In this document: in pieces, positions 46,447 through 58,851 of the stretch
How positions within the stretch are numbered: position 1 is the first letter of the stretch
Layout of the letters: every line of letters starts with the position of its first letter
Source of the DNA: Prinia subflava
Lineage: Eukaryota; Chordata; Aves; Passeriformes; Cisticolidae
Assembly: GCF_021018805.1 (NCBI RefSeq)
Contig: NC_086258.1
Coordinates: 22,768,692-22,832,691, forward strand
Length of the DNA stretch: 64,000 nucleotides
Direction: 5' to 3'
Translations under genes and position numbers: made by a program
The notes under the pieces: model-generated
What the model was told of the DNA's origin: nothing
The model's database searches: none
What the model saw: only the letters and a program-made list of their open reading frames with translations

Positions 46447-47189
46447 TGTCTTGGGTTGAAAAATGTAACCAAAAATGTGTATTCTATTTTCATCTGTTGA
46501 AACCAGTTGGGAGATATTGTTCTTTATCTCTTGTAACTCTAGGGGGAGAAAAGGGCAGATGCCTTCTGTTAATGGGACAACTGATAACACCAGATAAGGC
46601 AGTGCCACCTTCTCTCTTCCTCCACCCATTTTCCTCTGAGGGATATCACCTGTGAATGGGCCATTCAAGGCCTCTTACATGGCTGACAACATTATCTCAT
46701 TCCATTGTGAGATGCTCCACTCAGTGAGAGAAGCCAGAGCCTTTCCACCAGCATAAAACCTGCAATCCCAAACACTAATTCAGCTGGTTTTTCACTGAAT
46801 TCTCAGAGTAAGACTAGACCCACCTCGCCAGCACTGGACCCTTTGTTCTACAGGATCATCTTTACTTCACAGAACAACATCTGTTACTCCAGGAAGACTT
46901 ATTTGGACTGCTTCCAACACACTGACAACAGAATGTCAGGTCGTATCTCTGATTCTGTCAGGGTTTTCTAGGACTTTTGTTTGTTTGCTTGTTTGGGTTT
47001 TTTTTGTACTACTGCATTTGTATTTTTTAATATTCCCAGCAAATAACTGTTATTCCTATTCCCATATTTTTGCCCGAAGCTCCTAATTGCAAAATTGTAA
47101 TAATTTGGAGGGAGGGGGTTTTTACATTCTCCATTCCAAGGGACACTCCAGTCTTCCCTGACAGATACCTGTCTTTCCAAACTAAGACA
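46447..47189 (+). mobile_element. Solo LTR of a bird ERV (TGTCTTGG family), copy 3
   Basis: A 743-bp element with ends TGTCTTGGGTTG...AAACTAAGACA and a perfect 5-bp flanking duplication. It is homologous over nearly its whole length to the minus-strand copy at 1559-2456 and over its end to 7919-8740. No coding capacity; it is the recombined remnant of a provirus. Confidence 0.92.
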
Positions 47190-47194
47190 CAGGG

Positions 47195-48870
47195 CAAATG
47201 TGACACCAGACAAAATACTGCATATGTCAAGGTATTAGAAATCCCAGCGGAAAAGAGTCTTCATGGTTTAATAGAGAAGGTCAGACAGAAGTTATGTTTG
47301 TGTTTTTCAGCATGATTGGATTATAAATAACATCATCAGAGGCTCAGGATGCAAGGAGCTCTAGATTGCATTGGGACATATCACGTCTTCATAAACATGG
47401 CCCCGTTCTCATCAGTTGTGACAGGAAAGCAGCAGGAGCAAGTGGAGGATAAAAGACAGGAACTTGCAAGGAGGTCAAAGGGGGTGAAACAATTACAAAG
47501 CTATATATCTTTGGCTCTCTTGTGTGTTTTACTCCAGTAGCTCAACAAACTTAGAATCTATTGTTAAGCTGCACCCATACCAGAAAAAGGAGAAGAACTG
47601 CCAGCTCAAGCAGTCTCATCAGGTCATGACGCAGCAATACATCTCTGATGTGCACAGGATACATCTGCTCCTTGCAGCCCACAAACCTGTTTTGTCTGTT
47701 CAACAACGGTGGAAGAGATTTTCGAAAGTATTTAGAGGATTTATGGCAACAAGCTCCTTTGAAATGAGCTCTCTGACTGCAGATGTGGGGCAGGTGCTTT
47801 TGTTCTGCTGAAGGTGTTGGCACATTGTGGAGTTCCTGCTGATCAGTCAATAGGATTTTTGCTCCTAAAATTCTTGGGTGCATATAAATCTTCTGCAGGG
47901 TAAGGCCTGATCTTCTAGTGAAATCCATGTTGAAGAGTCAGGGTCTAAGACAGTAGAACTTTCCATCATGTGGATGGCCTTCCATTAGCTCAAAATTGGT
48001 GTTGAGAAGTAGATTCATTTAATAGGAACCATGAACAGCCTGAATTGCTATCAAGCTTTTAATGTTTATCAGGAGATGAAGTTTAAGGAACTTCTAAGGA
48101 ATATTTGACTTATTAATAGCAAATGTACTAATAGCCATATCATGAGTCATCTATTTTCTGCTTTCAGTTTACCACTCATCACCACTCATCCTTTTACTAG
48201 GAAGAATGCTGCAGTTCTAACAGGATGATTTACGCAAAGAGGTGGAGACATTTAGATGTAGGAGTAGGCATTTCGATGTATAGAGATGAAACAGGTTATT
48301 AATTCAACAGGTTGCTTCTGGAAAACAGAGGTGGCTGGATACTCTCCCCCTGCCTCTCCCACATCCTCCAGTTATGGGGATGCACAAAGCTCAGAAATGG
48401 AGATCCAAGGAGCTGGTCCCTGCAGTCAGTACACACAGCCGTCTCTAGCCACCCAGCTGTGTGACAGTGCAGCTATGAACTGGATAGTACATGGCTTTGT
48501 CACTTACCCATCTTACCCTTGTCAATTGTGAAGCAGTGAGGGATGAAGCATATTGCCCTATCCTAGAGGAGATTTGATACAAAAATATCCTTGCCAAAAA
48601 GAAACCTGTATTTTCTGCTATTACTCCCTGCTGGCGCTTGTTCCTGTGTGCTACCAATTAGAAAGCAGAAGCATGAGGACAAGTCAGAAAAAAGAAAACT
48701 TATAATATCCTCAGTATGGGAAGAAGTTTCTTGCACTCACACAAAACTTAAAGTTTAATCACTTGCTCATCATTGAACAGGAATACTCATCCTTAGTTCA
48801 CTCTGTGATAGATATAGTGGGTTAATTTGTGTTTTTATGGATTATAATACGATAAAATCATGACTTGGTA
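47195..48870. other. Spacer, no gene recognised
   Basis: A 125-codon minus-strand frame at 47551-47928 has no recognisable domain and is not called. Confidence 0.45.
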
Positions 48871-49500
48871 AATGTAATGTAGAGTATAACCAAATTCCAG
48901 CCAGCCATAGAATTGAAGAATTCAGAGGCAGGCACCACCCAGAAACCACCATTTAGGAGGACACAATGAGATGTCGGGAACTGGAGATGATGAGATTGGC
49001 ATCACAAAGGAAGACACATTAAGATAAGGAATCAGTTCTCCTCCCATGGGCAGCAGAGCCATCAGAGCTTCATCATCCCACCGATCTCTGGAGGGATCTC
49101 TGGAGGAGAACGCCTGTCCATTCAAAAATTTTGGCTTCCATTCACCCACCGGAGGACCAAAATTGACACTTCTCCCTCCCATAGGAGAGCCCATTCAGCA
49201 GACCAATGATGGTGATGCATTTGAGTAACTATTCCAGGGAAACAAAGAACTGTGGGGAAATCTTATGCCGGGGCAAAATAAAGTGTATAAAACCTGGACC
49301 CCAAACGGGGCCAATTTGTGAACACTGGGGGACTGCAGTGCAATAGAGGCTGCTTTCAGGTTCACCCTTTGACGATTCCTGGGTTATCGTCACTGTAACT
49401 CTGCGTGTGGGTTTTATCGAAATTCTGTAACTTGATATTTAATAAACTGTCGCGGTGCCCGTAGGAACTCTGTTCCTGCTTGCCAGGCCAGCTCACACAC
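48871..49500 (+). mobile_element. Probable LTR, plus strand
   Basis: TATAAAACC (about 49288) is followed by AATAAACTGTCGCGG (about 49440) at promoter-to-polyA spacing typical of LTRs, with a short U5 after it. The proposed start TGTAATGTAGAG and the CA end are approximate. Target duplication not found. Confidence 0.5.
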
Positions 49501-49550
49501 CACGGCATGCAGTGGGTATGGCCAAGCAAGCAGCGCAAGCTGGCCAATAC

Positions 49551-49878
49551 TGTGGGTCTTGGTTCCCAAGAGTTTCAAAGACACGGTGAAAGATCGCAGA
49601 CTGTGGCAGAGGAGTGAAGAGAAGAGCCAGCCGAGTCTATCCAAAGAGGTTTTATTGAGGGTCAGCAAAGGCCACCTTGTCACCTGGGGATTGCTCAGGC
49701 TGAGCCACTCTGGCTCTTGTGACAGCCCACTTTATTGGGGGGTGGTACAACGGCTGGTAAGGAGAGGGTAACCAATGGGATTCAGCCTGGGCGTTAACAA
49801 GGGAGTAAGGGGCAGACACAAAGACCAACCTCAGGATAAAGGGAGGAAGTTTTCCTGGGCCTGACCTATCACACAACA
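49551..49878 (-). mobile_element. LTR related to the betaretrovirus-like class, minus strand
   Basis: On the minus strand it starts TGTTGTGTGATAGG next to a purine run (GGAGGG, 49879-49884), has AATAAA at 49651-49656 and ends AAGACCCACA. The length (328 bp), the TGTG...GATAG start and the TCTTTGAAAC block near the end recall the LTR of the full provirus, at low overall identity. No matching target duplication, so it may be the edge of a deleted provirus. Confidence 0.55.
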
Positions 49879-49884
49879 CCCTCC

Positions 49885-51375
49885 ACAGAACTTTCTAGTC
49901 CTGAGGCAGGGCCCCGGAGTGACAGGCAGGCTCCAAGAAGGGAGGGGAAAAGGATTGACAGCTAACATGAAGCAGGGGAATTCCAGGGGCAAACCACGTA
50001 GGGGAATACAACAGGGGTACAAGGAACAAACCATTACACAAAGAACTTATCTAACTCACATAAACATTAAACTAATGCAAACCCACATTACTACAATAAA
50101 CCAAATCATAATTTCAATTGGAACATTGGATTGGCTTTACAGCAACTCTATCACTCCCAGTGAGAAATTACATTAATACTTCTCCTGTTGTAATTATAAG
50201 AATATTCTATAAAAAGGTGATCAATTTTTATTTAAACAGTAATACAGACGATTTCAGAGTAGCCCAAAATCTTGATTCACTGTAAATCTTAGTTGCAAAC
50301 TAGCAAACAAATCTCAAGCCAGCAGCTTGGACACTCAAGGGAACCAAATGCCCAGGGACATGATTGTACATGGAGATACCAGCAAAACCATTGAAGCCAC
50401 CACAAAGTCAGAGAGCATAATCAGGTGCTGAATGCCCTCTTGTTTGATTTCCACTAATATTGCATAGTTATATTGCTGCAAGACAAGAATTCCCAATTGT
50501 CAGCCTCTTGGAAAGTGCTTATGATGATGATATTGCTCTGCCTAAGTAGGCTGTGCCTGAAGGTAATCTTTTAAAAGCAGCTGCTTTAAATGTTAGTTAA
50601 ATGGTACTCAGGGATTCATTTGACAGAGGTGTCATATTTAGTCTTATGCATGTATCAATAAAACTGGTACAGTATATGCAGGTTAGTTAGCAACACTGAA
50701 CCTCTGACATGATCAGTATTTCCAGATACAGACTCATTTCTCTGGAGAACACACTGCAGGCACCTCAGTATCACAGTTTGGCTCTTATTTGTACATGCAC
50801 TTCCCCCAAATATGCATTAACCTGGAGCAAGGAAGTGATGGTGGTCAAGGTTAAAGTATTTGCTCTTTCTACAATGTGTTTATCCAACATTTTTCAGCAG
50901 ATGCTTGCAGAGACTTTGCAACCTGCTCTGTCGTGGCAGTCACAGGAAGGTTATTTGTGGGTGAAAGAGGGAAAATCACTGCCCCAGGCATGCTGAGGAC
51001 AGCCAGAGTCAGCCGGGATATCCCAATGTTTTGTATATGGCAGTGCCAGTTCCTCCAAAAGCGTGTGCATTTGCACCTCCCTGACTGCACACACACACAC
51101 ACTGTGCTCAGAAATGTGAAGTGGAATTTGTTAGCTTATGTCCTGCCTTGAACAGCTTTCCCCAGGATAGTGTTCTGCTGTTTGCAGAAGGACTTTGGTG
51201 GAATTTAAGGGGGTTTTTTTAATATAAAAGTTACAGATATTTCTAAAACTCACTCTGATACCCGGACTTGGGAAAACAATCCCTTTCTAATTGCTCACAT
51301 GTCAGCCTGCTCCCTTCACTCCTGGGAACGGGTCTGGGACAAGCAGTGACAGTGACAGCCCAGGAAACACAAATA
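49885..51375. other. Spacer; a (CA)n run at its right end
   Basis: About 49885-50035 could be residual retroviral interior next to the LTR. The rest is ordinary. A short (CA)n lies at about 51088-51102. No gene seen. Confidence 0.4.
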
Positions 51376-51670
51376 TACAGAAACATAAAGGCTAGAGAAG
51401 ACCTCTAAGACCAAGGCCAACCTGTGACTGATTCCCACTCTGTTAACCAGACCACAGCACTGAGTGCCACCTCCAGTCATTCCTTGGACACTTCCAGGAG
51501 CCCCAGGGATGGGGATTCTACCACCTTTCCAGGCAGTCCAGTGCAATGCTTTACTATGCTTTCAGTGAAAAAATTCTTCCCAATGTCCAACCTGAACCTC
51601 CCCTGGCACAGCTTGTGGCTGTGTCCTCTTGTTCTGTCGTGAAGATTGTCCCTACATCTTCCATTGGGAA
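51376..51670 (-). mobile_element. CR1 LINE 3' fragment
   Basis: Reverse-complemented CR1 with CAACCTGTGACTGATTCCC, GAGTGCCACCTCCAGTCATTCC, TTCAGTGAAAAAATTCTTCCC and CCTCTTGTTCTGTCG. Same subfamily appearance as 28635-28875. Confidence 0.9.
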
Positions 51671-52089
51671 ACCACTGAGACAATTAAAAAGGTCACTTTT
51701 TTATGACATATTCATTTAAAATTAGGTTTAGCAACTCTTTAAAAACCTGTTTTAGTGCAGAAGTGACTGATCTACAAACCAGTAAAGCCTCTCATCAAGG
51801 AGCTCAGCATGGCCTGAAAAAGTCCAGCCAAAAATAGCAGGCATGTTAATGGCATGGCACAAAAATCTTTTTTCTTTTTTTTTTCCCAGCTGAGACTGCT
51901 GCCCATTTAGGTGAGTAACAACATTTACAGCTTGAAAGTACACTTTATAAGGTTATTCACCTTGGCCCAGAATTTGTTTCACTTGGAGCATGGGACACTC
52001 ATTTCATGGCAGGAAGTATCTGGGCAGAAGAGGGTACTGGTAGATGTGTATTTGGATGGGATTCATCCCTGGACGAGTTGATAAACCAA

Positions 52090-52700
52090 ATCGCTAACTT
52101 ACCATGAGAGACAGATTTAACACTCCCAAATGAAATGTTAGTGCAGAAACAATCCCCTATAACATCCGCATCATAAATAATTTACTTTCCATCCAAGCAC
52201 TGAAGAAGATTAATGGACAGTTTTTTGAAAAAAAAAAAAAAAAATCGGGTTAAAACATTTGCAGGCTCCAGTGTCATTGCAGTAACAGGCAGCAAATGTA
52301 AACACTGCAAGGACCGTATCTATTTAGGAGTGGCTGGGAGACCACACAGTGCACAAGAGAAAGCAATGAACAGAGCTGCCCTTTCTATTAAGGGGCCACT
52401 TCGAGTTTCCATTTGGAGCCAGGGGAGGCGGGGGATTCACTGGACGAGTTCAAGGCACTCATTATTTGTTATTATGAACTTTCCAAAATAAGTCCAAAGT
52501 GTTTCTTTGACAAATGTTAAATGTCACCCACAAGATTTATAGCACTTCTGTTCCCCTCCAAAAGCTTTTAGTTCAGTGGCAGAGGTTACCAAGGGCTTGT
52601 CCATTGGCTGCCGGCTTTATAGTTTTAGCACTGGCCGGAGAACAATCCAAAGTTTCAATAATGAATAATAGCACTTTCAGCTCACCATCATCATTTGTCT
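52090..52700. other. Possible conserved noncoding element
   Basis: A CpG-retaining, non-repetitive stretch rich in factor-like motifs (GATTAATGG, AACAATCC, TTATTTGTTATTATG, TCCAAAGT). It is interrupted by a run of about 17 A at 52228. There is no frame worth calling. I infer enhancer-like texture only; no comparison was possible. Confidence 0.2.
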
Positions 52701-53456
52701 TATTGTCCTAAGAGAGCAATCTTGCTGATGCAAATGGTGTTGGCAGCTGGCGTGTCAGCATTTCACACCTCTGCAGACACGGGCTTCACTGGCAGCAGCT
52801 CTGCTCCCCAGACAGGAGAAGAGTCTGGACAGAGACCAGGTGACATCCTCACTGATATGGCTGCTCTGGGAAGCCAAGAAGAGATAGCTTTCCTTAATTA
52901 TGGTGCTTTGTGAAGCATTATTTTGGGAGGGTTTCTCCTCTACCTTTGAAATCACACTGCTATGGTGCAGTGGGAGGGGTTGCTCTCTCCTTCTGTGTGT
53001 TGCTACAATGCCTCAGAATAGCTTTGTCTCCTTTTTCCCTCCTTTCTGCCCCATCTCACCCATCCTTCTCCCTGCTCTTCTCCCCTCCCTTCTGGGAACA
53101 GAAAGGATCAGACCAACAGGAACTCATTCACAAGGCTTGTGCATACGAAACTGGGCATCCATGCTCAGGTCTGCTCCCAGGGCTGGACAGAGCTGGTAGG
53201 ATTGAGACATGGGAGGAGGGCTGCTGACACACAAAGCTGACACCCATCATGCTCAGATTCAGCTTCTGCAAAACCACAAAGCCAGAGGTGTCCTATAACC
53301 TTGGACAGGACTCCTCTGTCCCTGTTCCCCCTAAGTCCACATACACTGCAACCCCCTTCACCAATCATAGCCTTCAAGCTGTATCCAGAGGATAACTATT
53401 ACTACTACAAAAAAGATTATCTTACTTTTTATTTCTAGTTCACATTTTAAGGTGAT

Positions 53457-53922
53457 TGTAATGATGACTTATCGGGCTACCTAAAAATGGAGGTCAGACA
53501 TAATTAAGGGAATGAAAAGCAGTTATATTTATTGAAGGGGCTTCAGGTACATTTTGGGCAGGGGCTACACCCATAATGGATGACAGGTCACAGGTTTTCA
53601 CATTTTTATAAGTATGGTCCATTTGCATATTGGGGGTTAATCTTCCAATTACAGCTTCAGGTAATGAAGTAATTTACCCCAAGTTTACTCCCCCCAAGTC
53701 ACTTTTGTTTACATTTCTTAGGGCCTGAGACAGTAAGGTGTCCTTGATTCCCAGGCCTAGAGAGGAACCGTTTCATCTGACCAAAATGGGAAAGCAGTAT
53801 CAGACACTCACTCTATGTGGAGTTTAGGGTTATACAATAAAGAATTGCAGGATTACAAATAGACGAAAAATATAAAAGCTAAAATCCTAAGGCATCAGTA
53901 GGGTTCGAAATAGCATCCAACA
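53457..53922 (-). mobile_element. Probable LTR, minus strand
   Basis: On the minus strand an octamer-like ATGCAAAT and a TTATAAAAATG TATA box (near 53605-53630) precede AATAAATATAAC (near 53535). TG/CA-type borders near 53922 and 53457 are plausible. No target duplication identified. Confidence 0.4.
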
Positions 53923-54072
53923 ACTCATGCTGCAAAAATACGTCCGGCCATACACACCAACAGTGCACCAGCTGCCTGCAGCAAGTGCACCTGCCAAAGG
54001 GTCATCAGAAAAGAAAATCAGAGTCCGGAAGGTATTTCAGGGTGCAACGGGAGATGGCAGACTACCCTAGGC

Positions 54073-54560
54073 ATGGCTGATCCCTGTAATTACCCCACCA
54101 GCTGGAATCTCATGCATCCCTTAGTTAACAAATATTCATGTTTGAACTCAAGGTCTCTATTAATTATATGGAAGCTGGAACAGAGCAACGTACAATACAA
54201 CCAATATGGTCAGAACATATGTTCTCCTCTTTATTCTCAAAATGGCTGGTTTTATACAGTGTGAAATAATTTACAGTTGCAGGTGCATTTTTTATTGACA
54301 TTCAGCGTGAACAAATATGTAAACTACCTCAGTTTAAGGCAGCTACCGTGATTCTACTCTAACTGTCCCATCTGGTCTATACACACACCTTAACCTAATT
54401 TCTAACTGTGCCACAAGCTTATCTACTTCTAGACAGGCCCAAATCTGAGGCCTAGCACGCCCAAATCTGAGGCCCAGTTTGGGATAGCTCAAATCTCATT
54501 CCACAGCACATCATGCCCACAATCTCTAAGAAATCTGGTTACGCATGTTCACATCACAGA
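54073..54560 (-). mobile_element. Possible second LTR of the cluster, minus strand
   Basis: Minus strand has TATAAAACC followed within 30 bp by GAGAATAAAGAGG (about 54215-54260), again a promoter/polyA spacing. Borders uncertain. A 22-bp tandem duplication (CCCAAATCTGAGGCC) lies at about 54437-54480. Confidence 0.3.
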
Positions 54561-54806
54561 CTGCATGGGCTATTTGCATGTTTGCATCAATAATGATGCT
54601 TTGAGTATTCTCACACCTCCTTTTTTCCTTTCCCTGCACTCTCTGAGATCAGGGAAATATGTTCAGCAGAGCAATCAAATAGGAATAACAATCCACCACC
54701 ACTACCAAACTGATTGTGCTGATCTACAGGTGCAAATAACCTCAGCTGATGGACCAGCTTTCCACAAATCATTAGAAAAGTGAACCACTGTCACCATGAA
54801 ATTTTC

Positions 54807-55139
54807 CTAGTGTTATAAATGAAGAGGTCCTAAAAACATCCAAGTTAAAATTTAGCAGCAATTTTAATTAAGATGAATATTATTAAATAAAAAATACATT
54901 CAAATAAAAATGTATTACATTCTTTATAAAAGTAATTTAACAGTAAATGGACCTGGTATCAATAAAGCATGAGCAAAAGGCTGGCTGGCCAAGCCAGGGT
55001 ACATGAAGTAGGGTCCTAAACCCTACTACATGAAGTAGTATTTGAATGTATTTTTTTATTTAATTATATTCATCTTAATTAAAATTGCTGCTAAATTTTA
55101 ACTTGGATGTTTTTGGGACCTCTTCATTTATAACACTAG
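54807..55139. repeat. Long inverted repeat (100-bp arms, 132-bp loop)
   Basis: Left arm 54807-54906 pairs with right arm 55039-55139 with two mismatches and one indel in a T/A run. The arms begin CTAGTGTTATAAATGAAGAGG and are AT-rich. The loop contains a direct repeat (ACATGAAGTA) and a small inverted repeat (GTAGGG / CCCTAC). The right arm directly abuts an LTR. It may be a MITE-like element or an inverted duplication. Confidence 0.93.
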
Positions 55140-55446
55140 TTTGCTGAGCGTTCATACTAAAGTAGAAGGATGCACCTTCTCACACTCGTTAATGTAAAAA
55201 GGAGATCGTGTTTTGTAAATATTGTCATTGTTTTGAATTCCTTCTCCAAGAGAAGAGGAGGTTGAATGACAGCCTCCTTGACCAATGTGGGTGAGAGGTG
55301 GGAATGTCCACTCTCCAATCCATGGTCACCTTGCTAGAAGTATATAATAGGAAGTAATAAACAAAGCAGGAGAATTCTCCCCTGATGCACTGATCTCCCC
55401 AAACTCCGGCTCCGTGTGTCTTTTTCTGGCGAGGCTCACAGTGACA
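55140..55446 (+). mobile_element. LTR (same family as 60320-60651), 5' end truncated at the fold-back
   Basis: Homologous to the reverse complement of 60320-60651: shared TTCATA(C/T)TAAAG, GAATTCCTTCTC, GAGGTTGAATGACAG and TCCTTGACCAATGTGG. Has TATATAAT (55341-55348), AATAAA (55356-55361) and an end at GTGACA (55446). The first 20 or so bases of the LTR are missing where the inverted-repeat arm begins. Confidence 0.8.
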
Positions 55447-56519
55447 AACCACCACTACATAAATCACCAATCTCCCAGCTACTGCAGGGCTGGCTGGACA
55501 CTAAGAGGTTGGCTGTGTTTCCAAGATGAAGAATTTAATCACTCCACTGCTAGCCTGTGTAATTACAAAGGTTATGAATCTTACTCTTTACCAAGCTCTT
55601 CCAAGTCCAGACCCTGTATTTGACTAACCTCATCAGCACACAGCCCTGCCAGGCACCATGGGATGTAATTTCTTTAAACCAAGCAATAGATCAGGTGTTT
55701 GCCGTAAGTACAACTCAAAAGCTTGACTCTCCCAGGTGTGGGTGAAGACCCTCTGCCCAACACTGCCTACCCTGGAGTGCAGGGCCAAAGCCAAAATGGT
55801 GGCCCTAAGTTAGCACAAATTTGAGACCAGGTTGTTCATCATCCAAACAGAACACCAGAGCATACCTTTTAGTTGTCCTCTCCAATTAAGAGAATCGTGA
55901 AAAGCTGATGTCCTCAAATGCCCACAGGAATGCATTACCCCAGGTAAAAATGCATATGAAGTCTGAGTTGGACCTTACTGAGCAGGGACAGTGAAACCTT
56001 CTGAAGTTATCCTTGCACAAGGTACATTCTATCCCATCTGTTCTTTCACATACTGATGTGGTTAGGAGTCTGTTAGGTTTTGTTCCTGTGAGTGATCTGG
56101 GATCACTTAGCTCTTTGAAGGCCAGCTAACAGTAAGTGAACAGGACTCCCTGGCTAGAAAGGACTGTACAACTTCATGTATCTATCAGGTATAGTGTCTC
56201 CAATTAGAAATTAGCCCTCAGAATTTGTGATTTTGTATACTGTTGTGCTTATCTTCTTTTGTATTTAAACAAGAAAAAATGTACTAGGAGAAATAATAAG
56301 AGCTCTATGTCTCCTGTCCCACCAGGACCTTTTCACACAATGTGCTAAACTCATCCAAGTCTTTCCCACAATGGAATTTGTTAAATTTTAAGACACAGTT
56401 GTTACAGCACATCAGTAAGAATCTTCTGGTTCTGAGGCTGCAGACAGTCCAGTCAGTCATACTGGGGACACCACCCCTTCAGTAAGGGCTCTGAGGCTCG
56501 TGGCTGAGCACTTGTACAT
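55447..56519. other. Spacer, no gene recognised
   Basis: No gene, RNA or named repeat seen. Confidence 0.5.
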
Positions 56520-56554
56520 ATCCATCCATCCATCCATCCATCCATCCATCCATC
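56520..56554. repeat. (ATCC)n microsatellite
   Basis: About 8.75 perfect copies of a 4-bp unit. Confidence 0.97.
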
Positions 56555-57027
56555 TTCACTGCACAATCTAAATCCCTTGAGGAATCTTACCAGGTAAGTT
56601 ATTAAATTTTTTTCTAATTTTTTAGAAAAATTGTCAGTTTATTTTCACTAGAATTGAAGAAAACTTACAAAATATTGGAAGTATTTGTTACCAGATGATA
56701 AATTGTCTATACCTGGTGAGCCATCACAATGTTTGTTCTACAAAAACCCTTGGCCTATGGAACTGCACAATGCCCATTATGTAAGGAGAACTGGAAGTTC
56801 ACCAGCCCCAGTGCCCCACCAAATCAGCCAGATTGACTGGAACACTGGCATTCACTAGAGAGACTCTGAGGACACCAGAGGACAGAAGAATGTGTTGGAA
56901 CTGAGCAGTGGTAGAGTGGCTTGGATGCATGCGTAAAGGGGAGGGGAAATATGTTAATGGTTTTGGAGAAATTCTTATCATAGGTATGTTCAGTCTGGGA
57001 CTATCAATCAATATGTATATAAAATAC

Positions 57028-57032
57028 AATAT
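57028..57032. repeat. Target-site duplication aatat (left)
   Basis: AATAT before the LTR TG at 57033, repeated at 58426-58430. Confidence 0.7.
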
Positions 57033-58425
57033 TGTCTTGGTTTGAGGGGAAGTGAGTTTTTTAGGAAGCTGAGGGCAAACCAATCAGTGGTCAGGTTTGA
57101 ATGTTGGCACCTTTAGTGGCCATTGAGAGGTTGGACACGTCTCCGAGGACACAAGGCGTAAAAAGCAAGGACTCCCAGAGGGACTTGCTCTTTCTGGTTC
57201 CGCTTTCAGCAGAGAAACCTCTTCTCCCCTGCCCAGCTTTCAGGCTGGGTGGGGGAGGGGAACCATGCGGCCGGTCTTAGGTAGGCCCGTGGCCTGAGGC
57301 GGGGAAAGAGAGAGAACGGGACTGGAGCTTGGCCAGCCCCATCCAGGATGGAGGGGTGGAGAACTTTGGAGGTGCCTTCTGTCCCCCCGTCCTGTCGCCC
57401 CCTCCCCACCAGGGAGAAGGTGCCGAGCTGCTGCTGCATGTAAGAGTTGCCAGAGCCTGCGAGTGCCTGAGCCTGTGGCCCTGCCGGGAGCCAGAAGCTT
57501 TTAACTCTTTCTGAGGCAGAAGAAAACTATTCCCAGACATTGATTCTCATGGCTGGTGGTTTTAGAAGAGAGAGAGACAGCCTGGGACCAAGATGATAAA
57601 GGACGATGAAAAGGACCCCCTCGATGGCAGAGATGAAGAGGAGTGGCTGTTGAGCTGGACTTTTCTTGCATAATGTTAGCCATAGACGGACTCTGAATTC
57701 TCCTGAACATAAATAAGACTGTATTTGGGTGGATGCATTTGGCTCAAAACCAAAGACTTTGTAGCCTGTTCTTGGAACCCTCGGCCCCAGGGGTAAATGT
57801 GGGGGAGACTGCTTGTCCCAATATGAGAAGATGGCTGGTTTTTGGTACTTGGCCAAACATCCTTAAAAGAGCCCTTTATGCGGTTTTGGTCCATGGTCAG
57901 TGGTGAGAGCACTGGACATGGAAAGGAGGGTGTCACCCAGGCAGAATTCTCTGGGCAGTGCCATGGGTGACATGGAAACATGGGAGGGTGGACCTGTGTT
58001 TCCTGTGGGGGGTCTGTGGTGTGAGAGAGACTCCTCTCTCCCTGGATGGTTTGAAGATTGGGTTTTTTTGAGTGATGATGACTTTGATTTGGAACCCAGG
58101 GTTTTTGGTTTAAGCAAGGAGGATGTGGGTAATGTGCAAGTGTTAACTGTTCGAGCACGTAAGGGATGGAAATTGGGGGAGGAGAAGAAATGTTCTGGGA
58201 TGTTTTCATTTCTGTTTCTGGGTGTTTGGGTTTTCTTTTCTTTTCTATTATCTGTTGTTATGTAGTTTAATAAAGTTGTCTTTCTGTTTCAAGTTTTGGG
58301 CCTGCTCTGCTCTGTTCTTGACCACATCTCACAAATAAATATAAATATGTATTTATTTATATTTTCATTAGGAAAAATATACACTCATGGGTGCACTGGC
58401 ATTTGGTCAGCACCAACCCATGACA
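57033..58425 (+). mobile_element. Long (1.39-kb) LTR element of a bird ERV
   Basis: Starts TGTCTTGGTTTGAGGGG and ends CCAACCCATGACA, with 5-bp flanking repeats (aatat). AATAAAG at 58269-58274 marks the R region near the right end, so the long left part would be U3. The TGTCTTGGTTTG start is shared with the shorter solo LTR family of this window but the interior differs. A 121-codon plus-strand frame (57900-58265) lies inside; its translation is acidic in the middle and ends in a hydrophobic stretch. I do not recognise it and do not call a gene. Confidence 0.78.
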
Positions 58426-58430
58426 AATAT

Positions 58431-58851
58431 ATAAACAGAAGTCTTCCTGTCCTCAGCAATGCATGGCTTTGGGAGGAGCTATCCCCCCATGCATCTGGCC
58501 GGATAAAGAATGCCTGCTTCTTTTAATGCTACATCAGTGTTAAGGAGTTTTTTATCTGGCTGAATTTTTGGTAACATATTCAAAGTGCACTGGGGTAATG
58601 CTTCCCATTAGCCTGGGATCACAGATTTCCACAGCCCTGAGTGAAGCACTCATCTACTCATTACAGTATTATCCTGCCTTTCATCCCTGCAAGGCAGTGC
58701 TCTCCCAGGCAGATAAGCAAATGGAGAAAACCCAAATACCATGGAAGGTGAATACGAACACCTCATTCATGTGAATCTCACGCACACACAGGGAGTTCAG
58801 GGTAAGGGCAGCTAATTCTGCTTTGCTTCCCCTTAAGGTTATTTTGTTGAT
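58431..58851. other. Spacer, no gene recognised
   Basis: Short AT-rich interval between the LTR element and the GGAA array. Confidence 0.5.

Noticed and set aside
47551..47928. 125-codon minus-strand frame
   Set aside because: No domain, no splice context and no neighbouring exon; length is within chance for this much sequence.
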